DNA of 40,526 nucleotides from an uncultured Kangiellaceae bacterium. GTDB taxonomy: Bacteria; Pseudomonadota; Gammaproteobacteria; Enterobacterales; Kangiellaceae. Location of the stretch: contig CAJQOL010000038.1 of NCBI GenBank assembly GCA_905479925.1, positions 1 to 40,526 on the forward strand. The letters run 5' to 3'. This document shows, piece after piece, positions 19,696-28,975 of the stretch. A model generated the notes under the pieces. The model was not told the origin of the DNA and searched no databases. It was given only the letters and a program-made list of their open reading frames with translations. Each line of letters opens with the position of its first letter. Within the stretch, counting starts at the first letter, position 1. The position numbers and the translations under genes were made by a program.

Positions 19696-20577
19696 TTATT
19701 CTCCTTTTACCTGAGCCATAACTTCAGCGGCAAAATCATCTTCAGCTTTTTCAATACCTTCGCCTACTTCTAATCTTACTAAGCTAGAAACAGACGCTGA
19801 TTTTGATTTAAGTAGCGCACCAACTGTCATTGACGGGTCTTTAACGAAAGACTGTCCAACTAAACATACTTCAGCGGCAAACTTTCTCATACGACCAACA
19901 ACCATTTTTTCAGCGATTTCTGCAGGCTTACCACTAGCAATTGCCTGAGCCGTGAAAATATCTTTTTCGCGATTATACACATCTTCAGAAATTTGGTCTT
20001 CAGTAATAAATTGCGGGTTAGTTGCAGCCGCATGCATCGCGACATCTTTAGCAAGTTCTGCGTCACCGCCGTTTAGAGCAACAACAACACCAATCTGGCC
20101 ACCGTGGATATAAGTATTTAAGCTACCGTCTGCAGCTTCAACTAATTGAACACGACGTACAGTGATATTTTCACCAATCTTAGCTATCAAGTTTGTTCTT
20201 GCAGTTTCAACTGTTTCGCCAGAAGCGATGGTCGCCGAGTTTAATGCATTTATGTCAGCCGTTTTATTTAACAAAGCAGCATCAACGACAGCACTAGCAA
20301 ATGCCTTGAAGCTATCATCTCGAGCGACAAAGTCAGTTTCGCTATTAATTTCAACGATAACGCCCATTTTTGCGTCATCACTAGTCTTGGCGATAATCAC
20401 GCCCTCAGCAGCAACACGTCCAGCTTTTTTCTCAGCTTTAGCTGCGCCGGATTTACGCATATTGTCAATCGCTACTTCAATGTCACCATTAGTTTCTACT
20501 AATGCCTTCTTACATTCCATCATTCCTGCGCCTGTTCTTTCGCGCAATTCTTTTACTTGAGAAGCTGTGATAGCCAT
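19696..20577 (-). CDS. tsf: Elongation factor Ts
   Basis: Guanine nucleotide exchange factor for EF-Tu. The 293-residue protein begins with the UBA-like N-terminal domain ([19 protein letters not shown]) and has the [18 protein letters not shown] signature containing the TDFV motif that contacts EF-Tu. The C-terminal dimerisation region ([21 protein letters not shown]) is complete. A GGAG ribosome site is six bases before the ATG. An intrinsic terminator lies between rpsB and this gene, so its expression depends on read-through or on another promoter. Confidence 0.97.
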   Translation of the reverse strand: MAITASQVKELRERTGAGMMECKKALVETNGDIEVAIDNMRKSGAAKAEKKAGRVAAEGVIIAKTSDDAKMGVIVEINSETDFVARDDSFKAFASAVVDAALLNKTADINALNSATIASGETVETARTNLIAKIGENITVRRVQLVEAADGSLNTYIHGGQIGVVVALNGGDAELAKDVAMHAAATNPQFITEDQISEDVYNREKDIFTAQAIASGKPAEIAEKMVVGRMRKFAAEVCLVGQSFVKDPSMTVGALLKSKSASVSSLVRLEVGEGIEKAEDDFAAEVMAQVKGE

Positions 20578-20669
20578 TTTATTCTCCGTTCAAAGTTCTT
20601 AATACGTGTTCTAGTACGAGGTTTATAACTCAAAAGCCCTAATCAACTCTGAATATACGCCTCAAAGGT

Positions 20670-20694
20670 AAAAAATAGGGGGCAAAGCCCCCTA
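20670..20694 (-). terminator. Rho-independent terminator between rpsB and tsf
   Basis: Reading the minus strand, TAGGGGGC-TTT-GCCCCCTA forms a perfect 8-base-pair stem with a three-base loop, followed directly by six T residues. It lies 29 bases after the rpsB stop and about 93 bases before the tsf start. This is a complete intrinsic terminator inside what is usually one operon, so it probably works as an attenuator that lets only part of the transcription continue into tsf and the genes after it. Confidence 0.9.
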
Positions 20695-20722
20695 CTAATC
20701 TAAAAGTGCTTTAAGTATTAGC

Positions 20723-21580
20723 CTATTCTGCAGCAGGTTCGCTATCAACAGGTTCAGCAACAACAGCTTCTTCTGCAACAGTTTCTTCTGCAACAGTTTC
20801 TTTCTCAGCTTTCTTTTCAGCTTTTTTCGCTTTAGCAGGCTTGTTAGACTCTTCAACAAACTCATCAGAAGGAGATTCTTCCGCAGGTGCTGTCGCAGTC
20901 GATTGACGGCCTTCAATGATTGTGTCCGCAGCGCTAGACAAATATAGCTGGACTGCTCGAATCGCATCATCGTTTCCAGGGATAACGTAATCGATTCCGT
21001 CAGGGTTAGAATTACTATCAACAACAGCAATTACAGGAATACCCAATTTTTTAGCTTCAGCGATTGCAATGTGCTCATGATCAGCATCGATTACAAATAA
21101 AACGTCCGGAAGTCCGCCGATATTCTTAATACCACCAATACTGGCTTCAAGCTTAGTCATTTCACGACTTAATAAAAGACCTTCTTTCTTAGTCAAACGC
21201 TCAAATGTTCCATCTTCGCTTTGCTTTTCAAGTTCTTTTAGTCGGTTAATTGACTGACGGATAGTCTTGTAGTTAGTTAACATACCACCTAACCAGCGCT
21301 TATCAACAAAGAACTGATCACAACGTGTTGCTTCTTCTTTGACGATTTTGCTTGCTGAACGCTTTGTTCCAACAAAAAGGACTTTGCCTTTTCTTGCAGC
21401 AACAGAGCCTAGGAAGTTTAGTGCATCATTAAACATAGGCAGTGAATGCTCTAAGTTAATGATATGAATTTTGTTTCTTGCGCCGAATATAAACGGCTTC
21501 ATTTTTGGATTCCAATAACGGGTGCGATGTCCGAAATGTACGCCCGCTTGTAGCATCTCACGCATAGTGACTTTTGCCAT
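20723..21580 (-). CDS. rpsB: 30S ribosomal protein S2, with long charged C-terminal tail
   Basis: Small-subunit protein S2, needed for S1 binding and translation initiation. The 285-residue protein has the signatures [20 protein letters not shown] and [20 protein letters not shown], and [19 protein letters not shown]. The conserved body ends near residue 230. The remaining ~55 residues are a low-complexity tail of Lys, Ala, Glu and Val, including [13 protein letters not shown] and the repeat [10 protein letters not shown]. coli S2 has only 241 residues. An AGGA ribosome site precedes the ATG. Its promoter and structured leader lie upstream and a terminator follows it. Confidence 0.98.
   Translation of the reverse strand: MAKVTMREMLQAGVHFGHRTRYWNPKMKPFIFGARNKIHIINLEHSLPMFNDALNFLGSVAARKGKVLFVGTKRSASKIVKEEATRCDQFFVDKRWLGGMLTNYKTIRQSINRLKELEKQSEDGTFERLTKKEGLLLSREMTKLEASIGGIKNIGGLPDVLFVIDADHEHIAIAEAKKLGIPVIAVVDSNSNPDGIDYVIPGNDDAIRAVQLYLSSAADTIIEGRQSTATAPAEESPSDEFVEESNKPAKAKKAEKKAEKETVAEETVAEEAVVAEPVDSEPAAE
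20761..20800. repeat. 15-base tandem repeat inside the rpsB tail
   Basis: About two and two-thirds copies of a 15-base unit, CAACAGTTTCTTCTG with one substitution in the first copy. On the coding (minus) strand the unit encodes AEETV-like pentapeptides of the acidic C-terminal tail of S2. It looks like a short slippage-derived expansion kept in frame. Confidence 0.75.
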
Positions 21581-21744
21581 GATAATTTCCTGATTTAATA
21601 AGGGTTATACGTCCACTATCCCCAAATAACAAACCCAGTTTGGTTACCCCAAACTAAGCACCCTGATATTCGTGCCGAATAGTGTGTGAATTAGGCTAAT
21701 AAAAGTCCCCAAAAGGTTACTTCATTAACTCGGCGCGCTTTATA
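21581..21744 (-). promoter_or_regulatory. rpsB 5' leader, candidate S2 autoregulatory RNA
   Basis: From the predicted promoter to the rpsB start there are about 150 transcribed bases without a gene. The RNA can form a 7-base-pair hairpin AGTTTGG/CCAAACT with a five-base loop (21637-21655) and a 5-base-pair hairpin ATTCG/CGAAT with a three-base loop (21668-21680). In E. coli and relatives the rpsB leader is a known structured site through which S2 represses its own operon; that this leader does the same is inference from position, length and structure. Confidence 0.5.
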
Positions 21745-21768
21745 CCATGAAAACCAATAAAAGAGCAA
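21739..21768 (-). promoter_or_regulatory. Predicted sigma-70 promoter of rpsB with GC-rich discriminator
   Basis: On the minus strand a -35 hexamer TTGCTC (21763-21768) and a -10 hexamer TATAAA (21739-21744) are 18 bases apart. The -10 is followed at once by GCGCGCC, a GC-rich discriminator in an otherwise AT-rich region. That combination is the mark of ribosomal promoters under ppGpp (stringent) control. It lies about 160 bases upstream of the rpsB start codon, leaving room for the leader. Confidence 0.6.
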
Positions 21769-21905
21769 TAAATATCCAAATATTTTGAGCTAATGACCTA
21801 TTTTCACTGCGTTCAACAGCTAAAATAGCACTAGGTTAGGATCGTGAAAGCTCAGCCCAAACTCAGGTATTCAATTATAAATTTATTGCCAAGCAGAACT
21901 AAGCA

Positions 21906-22352
21906 TCAATGATAGGATTTAGGTTGACCTTCTCGCATATCTGATTTAACAATCCGGCACAACTCTCTGTAAGCTCTATCTCCAATTGACAAACGGCTAA
22001 AAAACCACGCGAACTGCTTTTCTTCTGCGCTAAATTTGAGTAAGCAAAAACTTGAAGTGAGCCAGCTATTATCTAATAAATTCAAATACATAGCATCGTG
22101 ATTAGCGTTAGTTCTATGCATTAACCAATTTTCGCCGGTCCAACATAAATCGTCCGGCGCTGAGAAAAGTCTATTGGTTTGTTGGTAGGTATAAAAAAAA
22201 GAAAAACACAGCGTTATTAAGGTTAACCACTGCCACCAGTTCACAATAAGCAAATTGATACAAACGGCAGCGAGAAAGCCATGAATAAGAAAATTCATCA
22301 TCACTATCCATAAATTTGGCTTTATAGGGAACCTAGCTGCAATTTTAGCCAT
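21906..22352 (-). CDS. YgfX-like membrane protein
   Basis: Small inner-membrane protein related in layout to YgfX (CptA) of E. coli. From the ATG at 22352 it has 148 residues: a short basic N-terminus, two adjacent hydrophobic helices (about residues 18-38 and 42-60), then a soluble C-terminal domain with tryptophans. A TTG at 22367 directly after the sdhE stop is an alternative start giving five more residues; neither has a clear ribosome site. The family is recognised mainly from position right after sdhE and the two-helix design. In E. coli YgfX has been reported as a toxin-like partner of SdhE affecting cytoskeletal proteins, a role not settled. No terminator is visible before the rpsB promoter. 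Confidence 0.7.
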   Translation of the reverse strand: MAKIAARFPIKPNLWIVMMNFLIHGFLAAVCINLLIVNWWQWLTLITLCFSFFYTYQQTNRLFSAPDDLCWTGENWLMHRTNANHDAMYLNLLDNSWLTSSFCLLKFSAEEKQFAWFFSRLSIGDRAYRELCRIVKSDMREGQPKSYH

Positions 22353-22367
22353 AGTTAGCGACCACAA

Positions 22368-22634
22368 TTAGGCGACTTTCATCTTTCTTCGAATTTCTTT
22401 GATTATTGGAAGTAACTCTTTCTTTTCACAAGCACCGAACCCCATTATCCAAGTATAAATATCGGGATCTGGCTCGCTTAGCAATTCCTCAAAGCTATTT
22501 TGAAGGTTTTCTCCTAGATCTTGGTAATATTGCTCTAAGAAAGGTGAAAGAATGACGTCTAGCTCAAGCATCCCTCGCCGACACTGCCATTGAAGCTTTT
22601 TTATTAACGCTGAACTTACCGCTGAACTAACCAT
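22368..22634 (-). CDS. sdhE: Succinate dehydrogenase flavinylation factor SdhE
   Basis: Small helical cytoplasmic protein that helps attach FAD covalently to SdhA (and FrdA). The 88-residue length is typical, and the family motif is present as RRGMLELD at 19-26, holding the conserved Arg-Gly-x-x-Glu that contacts the flavoprotein. The later LLSEPDPDIYTWIMG segment, with the D-x-D/W pattern before the last helix, is also typical. It lies directly before the ygfX-like gene and divergent from ygfZ, as in E. coli. The 291-base gap to ygfZ must hold both promoters; I could not place either with confidence. Confidence 0.92.
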   Translation of the reverse strand: MVSSAVSSALIKKLQWQCRRGMLELDVILSPFLEQYYQDLGENLQNSFEELLSEPDPDIYTWIMGFGACEKKELLPIIKEIRRKMKVA

Positions 22635-22925
22635 AGTATGGAGACCTATCTAACAATTCTGAACCTGACTAATTTTATAAATAAGAGCAGGTTTAAATGC
22701 TTTGTTTACTTAAACGTTCATTTTATTGAGAAAATAGCGAATGACAAGCAAAATAAACCAACCTTACTCTGTATATGAAGCCAAGCTCAGCATAACCTTA
22801 TAAATACCTAGAATCATATAAATCAGTGTGATGCTCGCCACGCCAAAGATTTTACTTTTACGCGGTGAAGTTTATTATATACTGACCTCATACTATTCAT
22901 ATCAATCATTAAGCGAGTAACTAAA

Positions 22926-23744
22926 TTGCAAGCATTAGCGTCATATCAACTTATTGATATTATTGGCAAAGACTGCACCCGTTTTCTTCAAGGTCAATTA
23001 ACAACATCGTTAGATGAGCCTACCAGCAATAAAGCATTCCTTTCGGCTGTCTGTAATCCAAAAGGAAGGATAGTCTCTTTATTTCATATCTTTGAAATTG
23101 AGCAGGGTTTCAGACTACTTGTTACAAGCACTAATGCCGAAAACACCATCAACCACCTAAAAAAGTACGCCGTTTTTTATAAAGTCACTATATCAGTCAA
23201 TAACAGTCGAATATTTTTCGCGATATCGTCAAACGAGAATGGTCACCAAGAACCGAATCAACAACAAGCTATCAGCCTATCAAACACGGAGTTGCGGATT
23301 TTTATAGAGAGCAGCGTTAACGCAGAGTTAGACGACAAACAACAAGATGATTCACAATGGTACTCGTATATGGTCCAACACGGCATTGCTTGGATTGATG
23401 GAACAACCAGTGAAGAGTTTCTACCACACGATTTGAATCTACCGAATCAAGGTGCTGTCAGCTTCACTAAGGGCTGTTTTACTGGGCAAGAAGTTATTGC
23501 TCGTATGCAGTATAAAGGGAAACTAAAGCAGCACCTTAGCCTACTTTCGGTAGAAAATAGTGACGCTCTTGAAGCTAAATCAACCATTTTTCAAAATGAA
23601 AAGAAAGTTGGTGAGGTAGTTTGTTTTGCAGCTAATAGCCCAAAAGGATGCTTAGTTCTCGCTTTGGTAAAAGATAAGGCAGATAAGTCGCAATTTTTTC
23701 AGTTGTCAGGCGAAAACCCTCCTATACTTAAAATAATCGAATAG
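22926..23744 (+). CDS. ygfZ: tRNA-modifying/iron-sulfur protein YgfZ
   Basis: Folate-binding protein that helps maintain certain iron-sulfur enzymes such as MiaB. The 272-residue product is shorter than E. coli YgfZ (326) but has the hallmark KGCFTGQEV motif with the conserved cysteine (Cys184), the N-terminal FLQGQLTTSLD segment and the AVCNPKGRIVSLF segment of the aminomethyltransferase-like fold. No ATG is available: the frame begins at a TTG at 22926, with no ATG or GTG in frame for some distance upstream. Its divergent arrangement with sdhE is a conserved pairing of two cofactor-assembly proteins. Confidence 0.92.
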   Translation: MQALASYQLIDIIGKDCTRFLQGQLTTSLDEPTSNKAFLSAVCNPKGRIVSLFHIFEIEQGFRLLVTSTNAENTINHLKKYAVFYKVTISVNNSRIFFAISSNENGHQEPNQQQAISLSNTELRIFIESSVNAELDDKQQDDSQWYSYMVQHGIAWIDGTTSEEFLPHDLNLPNQGAVSFTKGCFTGQEVIARMQYKGKLKQHLSLLSVENSDALEAKSTIFQNEKKVGEVVCFAANSPKGCLVLALVKDKADKSQFFQLSGENPPILKIIE

Positions 23745-23795
23745 CTGCACATTACGCTACTTATTTTTCATCGCCTAAAAGAATAGATAATTAAT

Positions 23796-24632
23796 ATGAG
23801 CCTAGAACAAGACTTTTTAAACGAGTTGGTTGATGCAATTAAGAATGACCGCCTTACCTTGCCAACATTGCCAGAAGTTGCCTTAAAGATAAGGGATGCC
23901 GTTAGTGATCCGGAAGTAAACGCTAGCACACTTGCTTCTGTAATAGGTCAAGATGCTGCATTAGCTGCAAGGATTATGAAAGTTGCCAATAGCCCACTAC
24001 TGCGTGGAGCTGTTACCGTTGATAACCTGCAATTGGCCATCACACGAATGGGTATAAACTTTGTTAGAAACTTGGCCACAGGGCTCGCTATGGAGCAAAT
24101 GTTTCAAGCGACCCATGATGCCGTGGACAAACGCCTTAGAAGGTCTTGGGAGCATTCAATTGAAGTCGCTTCGATAAGTCACGTATTAGCCAGTCATTTC
24201 ACCAAGCTAAAACCCGATCAAGCAACCCTTGCCGGGCTAGTACATGAAATTGGTATTTTACCTATTTTGACGTTAGCGGAAGACAATCCTCAAATATTAG
24301 AAAAAGAAGCAGTCCTGGACAAAATTATTAGCCGGTTACACGGAAAAGTTGGGCAGGCGATTATGAAAGCCTGGGAATTTCCTGAAGAGTTAATGGGGGT
24401 CCCGTTAGGATGTACCAATTTTACTCGAAATTCTGGCCCTGTGGCGGACTATGTCGACGTAGTAACTGTCGCAAAAATTCAAAGCTATACTAGCGAAAAT
24501 ACGCCATTTCCTGATTTAGATATTTCCACAGTACCGGCGTTCGAAAAGCTTGGTTTAGCCGGTGAAGTTGATGTTCATGAAGTGGACGAACTAGCTGAAG
24601 AAGTTGAAGAAGCCAAGCAAGCTCTTGCTTAG
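23796..24632 (+). CDS. HDOD-domain signalling protein
   Basis: Protein of 278 residues made almost entirely of an HDOD domain (about 15-215), with LPTLPEVALKIRDAVSDPEV at the start, the IGQDAALAARIMKVANSPLL core and LAGLVHEIGILPIL in place of the metal-binding HD pair. HDOD proteins lack the full set of HD phosphohydrolase residues and mostly work as signalling scaffolds in motility, stress or second-messenger circuits. The last ~25 residues are acidic and low-complexity (VDELAEEVEEAKQ). No receiver, GGDEF or other output domain is attached. It ends 14 bases before the large MshQ-like gene, so the two may share a transcript. Confidence 0.88.
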   Translation: MSLEQDFLNELVDAIKNDRLTLPTLPEVALKIRDAVSDPEVNASTLASVIGQDAALAARIMKVANSPLLRGAVTVDNLQLAITRMGINFVRNLATGLAMEQMFQATHDAVDKRLRRSWEHSIEVASISHVLASHFTKLKPDQATLAGLVHEIGILPILTLAEDNPQILEKEAVLDKIISRLHGKVGQAIMKAWEFPEELMGVPLGCTNFTRNSGPVADYVDVVTVAKIQSYTSENTPFPDLDISTVPAFEKLGLAGEVDVHEVDELAEEVEEAKQALA

Positions 24633-24646
24633 TTACTGTTGTTATT

Positions 24647-27600
24647 ATGTACGGTAAATTGACACTATGCTTGCTAGCAACCCTCAAGTTTGCGTACCGT
24701 AGTTTAAAAGCCCTCCCTTTTTTACTTTTTATTTCTCTCCCCTTTTCTGTTCAATCAGCTCCGGGCGATATCTTATTCTCCGACGATTTTGAAGGTTCAT
24801 TGGCCCAATGGACGGTCACCGACAATGGAGGAGATGCTGGTATAAGTTCTGCAACATCCAATTCCGGCTCGAACTCTCTTTTTACGCGTTGGCAAGAGGT
24901 AACGGTCACATCTTCTGCGATAGATACTTCGGCAGCTGCGCAGATTGAAATATCGGCGTGGATAAGAAAAGGCGATGACGGTTTTAGCGAAAACCCTGAA
25001 ACCGGTGATAATCTAGTTTTTGAATATCTTAACGACTCTAACAATTGGATAACCGTTGAAACCTACATTGGTGGAGGAACCCAGGGCGAAATATTTACGC
25101 TGAGTGCTTTTTTTAGTGCTCCTGCATTGCACAGTAATTTTCGAGTTCGGTTTCAACAAGTAACAGGAAGCGGCGTTGATTGGGATTATTGGCATATTGA
25201 TGATGTCATAGTAACCGAGCGCGCTGCCACTAACTTCACTTGCGATGATTTTGAAAGCGGGTTAGTTAATTGGACCGTAACGAGTGGAGGGGGCGACGCA
25301 GGTACAAGTTCTGCAACCTTTAATTCAGCCGGTAATTCTCTTTTTACAAGGTGGGAGCCCGTCATGCTCACCTCTAATACCGCTGATACCAGTTCATTTA
25401 CCGAAGTAGAAGTAACCGCATGGGTAAGACGCGGCGATGACAGTTTTAGTGAAGACCCTGACAACGGCGAAAACTTAGTACTATCCTATCTGGATAACAC
25501 TAGTACTTGGATTGAGCTAGAAACATTTACCGGCAACGGTCCTGCTGGCGAAATATTTGATCGCACCTATACGCTAGCAGCAACGGCGATTCATAGTGGT
25601 TTTCGACTTAGAATTCAACAAACCAATGGCGGCGGTGCGGACTCCGATTACTGGCATGTGGATGATGTATGCGTACAAGATGGTCAGGCAGCTATTGCTG
25701 GACTCATCGGCGAGTGGCGTTTTGACGAATTGTTTTGGAACGGAACAAACAGTGAGGTAATTGATGCCTCAGGAAACGACTTGCACTTAACAGCCTTTAG
25801 CGCCCTCACTGAAAGTATTGACCCCGCTATTCCCGGCGACCCAGGAACCTGTAGTTACGGGGTATTTAACGGTTCCGTTAGCTTTATTCAACTTGATGAT
25901 GACACTTCTACAACGGATTCCTTATTGGATATACCCGATAATCTAACGGTCACAACGTGGATCAATACCAATGTTATTCCATCATCCGGATTAAAATCTA
26001 TTTTATCAAAAGATGAAAACTATGAGTTTCATATTAACTCCTCGGGACAGATCTATTGGTGGTGGCAATGGGCAACATTGACGACTACTGGGGCGAGTTT
26101 AACCGTAAATCAGTGGCATCATATCGCGATAACATGGCGAAGCGGTGAACAAGTGATCTATATCGACGGTATAGAGCGGGCAAGGTCCTCAAGGACTGGG
26201 ACACTAAATATTAACAATGATCCTCTTCAAGTAGGTCAAGATCTTGATATTGCAGAACGTTTTTTTGACGGTGAAATCGACGAGGTTAGAATCTACGAAA
26301 ACTTTTTGAATATTACGGAAGTTAACCAAATAATGAACGATACTCGCCCATGCACCAATTTGGGCATATGTACGCTAACGTTTGAAGATTCATTTAACAG
26401 TGCAGCCTATAACGTAAGTACCGGCAGCGAAGCCTGGTCTTCAGATTGGATAGAAACAGATGACGACGGCTCACCAACCAGTGGCAACATTCTGATCACT
26501 GGCGGAGAGCTAACAATGGACGATTTACCCAATAGCGCGGGTGAACCCAGCTTGGAAAGAGAGCTCAACTTAACAGGTTATTTGTCGGCCTTTATTACTT
26601 TAGATCTTGATACCTCAGGCAATTTGGAAAATGGTGATAGATTCGACCTGTCAGCGTCAAGCGATGGAGGTTTGAATTACACCGTATTGAACTCCTTTAG
26701 CAATGATGTCAGTGGAAACTTTAGCTACGATTTATCCGGTTTTATGTCAGGCAATACTCGGATAAGGCTGCGTATTGAAAACGGTTATGGAAACAATGGT
26801 GAATTTATAGCTATTGATAACGTGAGTATTACAGGTCTTAGAAATTGTGGTCCCGATCACTTTGGAATCGTTCATGATGGCTCCGGGATCAACTGCCTCA
26901 GGGAAGCAATTACTATTAGAGCAGAAAATGCTGACGGTAGTTTAGTAACTAATTACAGCGGAACAGTTGACCTAGCGTTAACGACTAATAACGGTAACTG
27001 GTTTGTCGTCGACAGCGCGGGGGCTAGCAGCGATCCCGCATTAGGAAACCTTGTCGACACTGCGGATGATAACGATGGAAATGCCACCTACCAGTTTTCA
27101 GCTGGTGATTTAGGAAGTGTCGTACTTTACCTTGAAAATACGGTAGCAGAAACGACCAACATAACGGTCACTGAAGGAACAACTACCGATGATAATACCG
27201 AAGGTGACATCATCTTTAGGCCATTTGGTTACGTTTTCTCACCCTCTCCAATTACCACACAAATAGCTGGAAGACCTTTCGATTTAACGCTTACCGCCGC
27301 AGGTCAAACGCCAACACAACTTGAATGTGGTGTTATTGAAGAGTATACCGGTATTAAAACTTTAAATTTTTGGTCAGATTACTCGGATCCCGTGACTAGT
27401 CCGACTCAAGTTACAGTTGATGGAAATCAAATTTCCGTTGATGAAGCTACTTCAGCTGCTCAGAATGTTACTTTTACTAACGGCGTTGCTACCGTAGCTG
27501 TTCAGTATGACGATGTCGGTGAAATAGGCATTAGTGCAAAAGATGAAATCGACGTCGGCGAGCCTCCTGCAGGAAACCTCGACGAAATAATTGGAGGCAT

Positions 27601-28975
27601 TAGTCCTTTTGTTGTTCGTCCGTTTGGCTATGACCTTCAGGTTACCGGTGACCCATTTGCTGACAGCGGAAACGATGCTGTTTTTACCCAAGCTGGAACG
27701 CCATTTAACATGACAATCAGAAGCGTACTTTGGCAGGCTGCAGATGATTTAGACGATGATGGGATTCCGGATCCATTCGTCGATAGCAACGGCGACGCAA
27801 TTCCTGATACCGGGGGTGACCTAAGTGACAATGGAGTAACTCCGAACTTATCTTTGATTAGCGGACAGGTCGATTTTTCCGGTACCGCATTAGTTGTCAC
27901 AAACTCAAATGGCAATATAACCGCAAACAATCTCGCGTTTTCATCTTTTGTGGCAGCCGGTCTAGCTAATGAAGGGACTGCCAGTTTTGTGCAAAGCTGG
28001 GATGAAGTTGGTATTTTGCAATTAGATGCAAGTACTACAAGCTTTATGGGAAGCGGAGAACAAGTAACTGGACAAAGAATAAACATCGGTCGATTTATAC
28101 CAGACCACTTTCTATTATCACCACCAATAGTCGTGGAACAATGTGGGAGTTTTACTTACGGAGGCTTTTTTGACGGTATTAATGCTGGACTTGATAAAAC
28201 TGGACAAGGGTTTGATCTCTCCGGGACTTTAACGGCGCAAAACCTTGCAAACGGTACTACCCAGAACTACGCTGGGGTTTTTGCCAAGCTAGTTAACAGT
28301 AACATAACGGTACAAGGATTTAATGAAGACACTACGGCCAATGCAACCGGACGAGTTAATTTCTCACCCAGTCCATTACTGTTCGTAAATGGCGTTAGCG
28401 GCTTTAGTGACCCAACAACTAATTACCAATTCGATTCAATTGCTTCAGAGTTTAACTTACGACTGGACTTAACCGCCACAGATTCTGACGGAGTAACCAG
28501 TGGTTTAGTCAGTTCAAACTCATTTGAAACACGGTTAGGCAGGTTACGGCTAGAAGACAGTTACGGCCCAGAAACAAGTGATCTCGAAATACGCCTTTTT
28601 GCCGATTATTACGATGGAACTAACTGGGTTGTCAACTCCGCAGATAGCTGCTCCACCTATATCAGTGGCGATGCCACCTTAGATAATACTAGCTACACCG
28701 AACAACTTAGTAACGGTGAAACTAATATCTTTGCCCCTATCGTTCAGCAAACCACAAACTCAGGCATCAGTGATTTAAATAACGGACTTTGGTATACAGC
28801 ACCGGGCGTTAACAATTACGGTAGTGTGAAAGTCGATTTCGATATTAGCTCTCTTCCATGGATGGCATTCGATTGGGATACAGACAATACCATTGACGAC
28901 CCAAGCGCTCGACTTTATTTTGGTTACTATCGAGGAAGTGACAGAGTGATCTACTGGAAAGAAGTAAGAAACTAA
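24647..28975 (+). CDS. MshQ-like DUF6701 surface protein with LamG domain
   Basis: Secreted protein of 1,442 residues. A signal peptide ends near VQSA (about residue 38). Two tandem, clearly homologous beta-sandwich modules follow (about 42-190 and 198-344), each with the patterns DDFE, SLFTRW and YWHIDD/YWHVDD. A LamG/concanavalin-like domain lies at about 352-565 (GEWRFDE, WHHIAITW, GEIDEVRIY). A third module related to the first two is at about 575-730, and a DUF6701 region at about 735-1442 begins CGPDHFGIVHDGSG and ends with a FGYYRGSDRVIYWKE motif typical of MshQ. MshQ is the tip-like, least understood protein of MSHA pilus operons. No pilin or MSHA assembly gene is seen in this window. 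No ribosome site precedes the ATG, so the start is uncertain. Confidence 0.8.
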   Translation: MYGKLTLCLLATLKFAYRSLKALPFLLFISLPFSVQSAPGDILFSDDFEGSLAQWTVTDNGGDAGISSATSNSGSNSLFTRWQEVTVTSSAIDTSAAAQIEISAWIRKGDDGFSENPETGDNLVFEYLNDSNNWITVETYIGGGTQGEIFTLSAFFSAPALHSNFRVRFQQVTGSGVDWDYWHIDDVIVTERAATNFTCDDFESGLVNWTVTSGGGDAGTSSATFNSAGNSLFTRWEPVMLTSNTADTSSFTEVEVTAWVRRGDDSFSEDPDNGENLVLSYLDNTSTWIELETFTGNGPAGEIFDRTYTLAATAIHSGFRLRIQQTNGGGADSDYWHVDDVCVQDGQAAIAGLIGEWRFDELFWNGTNSEVIDASGNDLHLTAFSALTESIDPAIPGDPGTCSYGVFNGSVSFIQLDDDTSTTDSLLDIPDNLTVTTWINTNVIPSSGLKSILSKDENYEFHINSSGQIYWWWQWATLTTTGASLTVNQWHHIAITWRSGEQVIYIDGIERARSSRTGTLNINNDPLQVGQDLDIAERFFDGEIDEVRIYENFLNITEVNQIMNDTRPCTNLGICTLTFEDSFNSAAYNVSTGSEAWSSDWIETDDDGSPTSGNILITGGELTMDDLPNSAGEPSLERELNLTGYLSAFITLDLDTSGNLENGDRFDLSASSDGGLNYTVLNSFSNDVSGNFSYDLSGFMSGNTRIRLRIENGYGNNGEFIAIDNVSITGLRNCGPDHFGIVHDGSGINCLREAITIRAENADGSLVTNYSGTVDLALTTNNGNWFVVDSAGASSDPALGNLVDTADDNDGNATYQFSAGDLGSVVLYLENTVAETTNITVTEGTTTDDNTEGDIIFRPFGYVFSPSPITTQIAGRPFDLTLTAAGQTPTQLECGVIEEYTGIKTLNFWSDYSDPVTSPTQVTVDGNQISVDEATSAAQNVTFTNGVATVAVQYDDVGEIGISAKDEIDVGEPPAGNLDEIIGGISPFVVRPFGYDLQVTGDPFADSGNDAVFTQAGTPFNMTIRSVLWQAADDLDDDGIPDPFVDSNGDAIPDTGGDLSDNGVTPNLSLISGQVDFSGTALVVTNSNGNITANNLAFSSFVAAGLANEGTASFVQSWDEVGILQLDASTTSFMGSGEQVTGQRINIGRFIPDHFLLSPPIVVEQCGSFTYGGFFDGINAGLDKTGQGFDLSGTLTAQNLANGTTQNYAGVFAKLVNSNITVQGFNEDTTANATGRVNFSPSPLLFVNGVSGFSDPTTNYQFDSIASEFNLRLDLTATDSDGVTSGLVSSNSFETRLGRLRLEDSYGPETSDLEIRLFADYYDGTNWVVNSADSCSTYISGDATLDNTSYTEQLSNGETNIFAPIVQQTTNSGISDLNNGLWYTAPGVNNYGSVKVDFDISSLPWMAFDWDTDNTIDDPSARLYFGYYRGSDRVIYWKEVRN

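Noticed and set aside
24647..28975. A complete MSHA pilus locus
   Set aside because: Only an MshQ-like protein is present; flanking genes are unrelated to pilus assembly.
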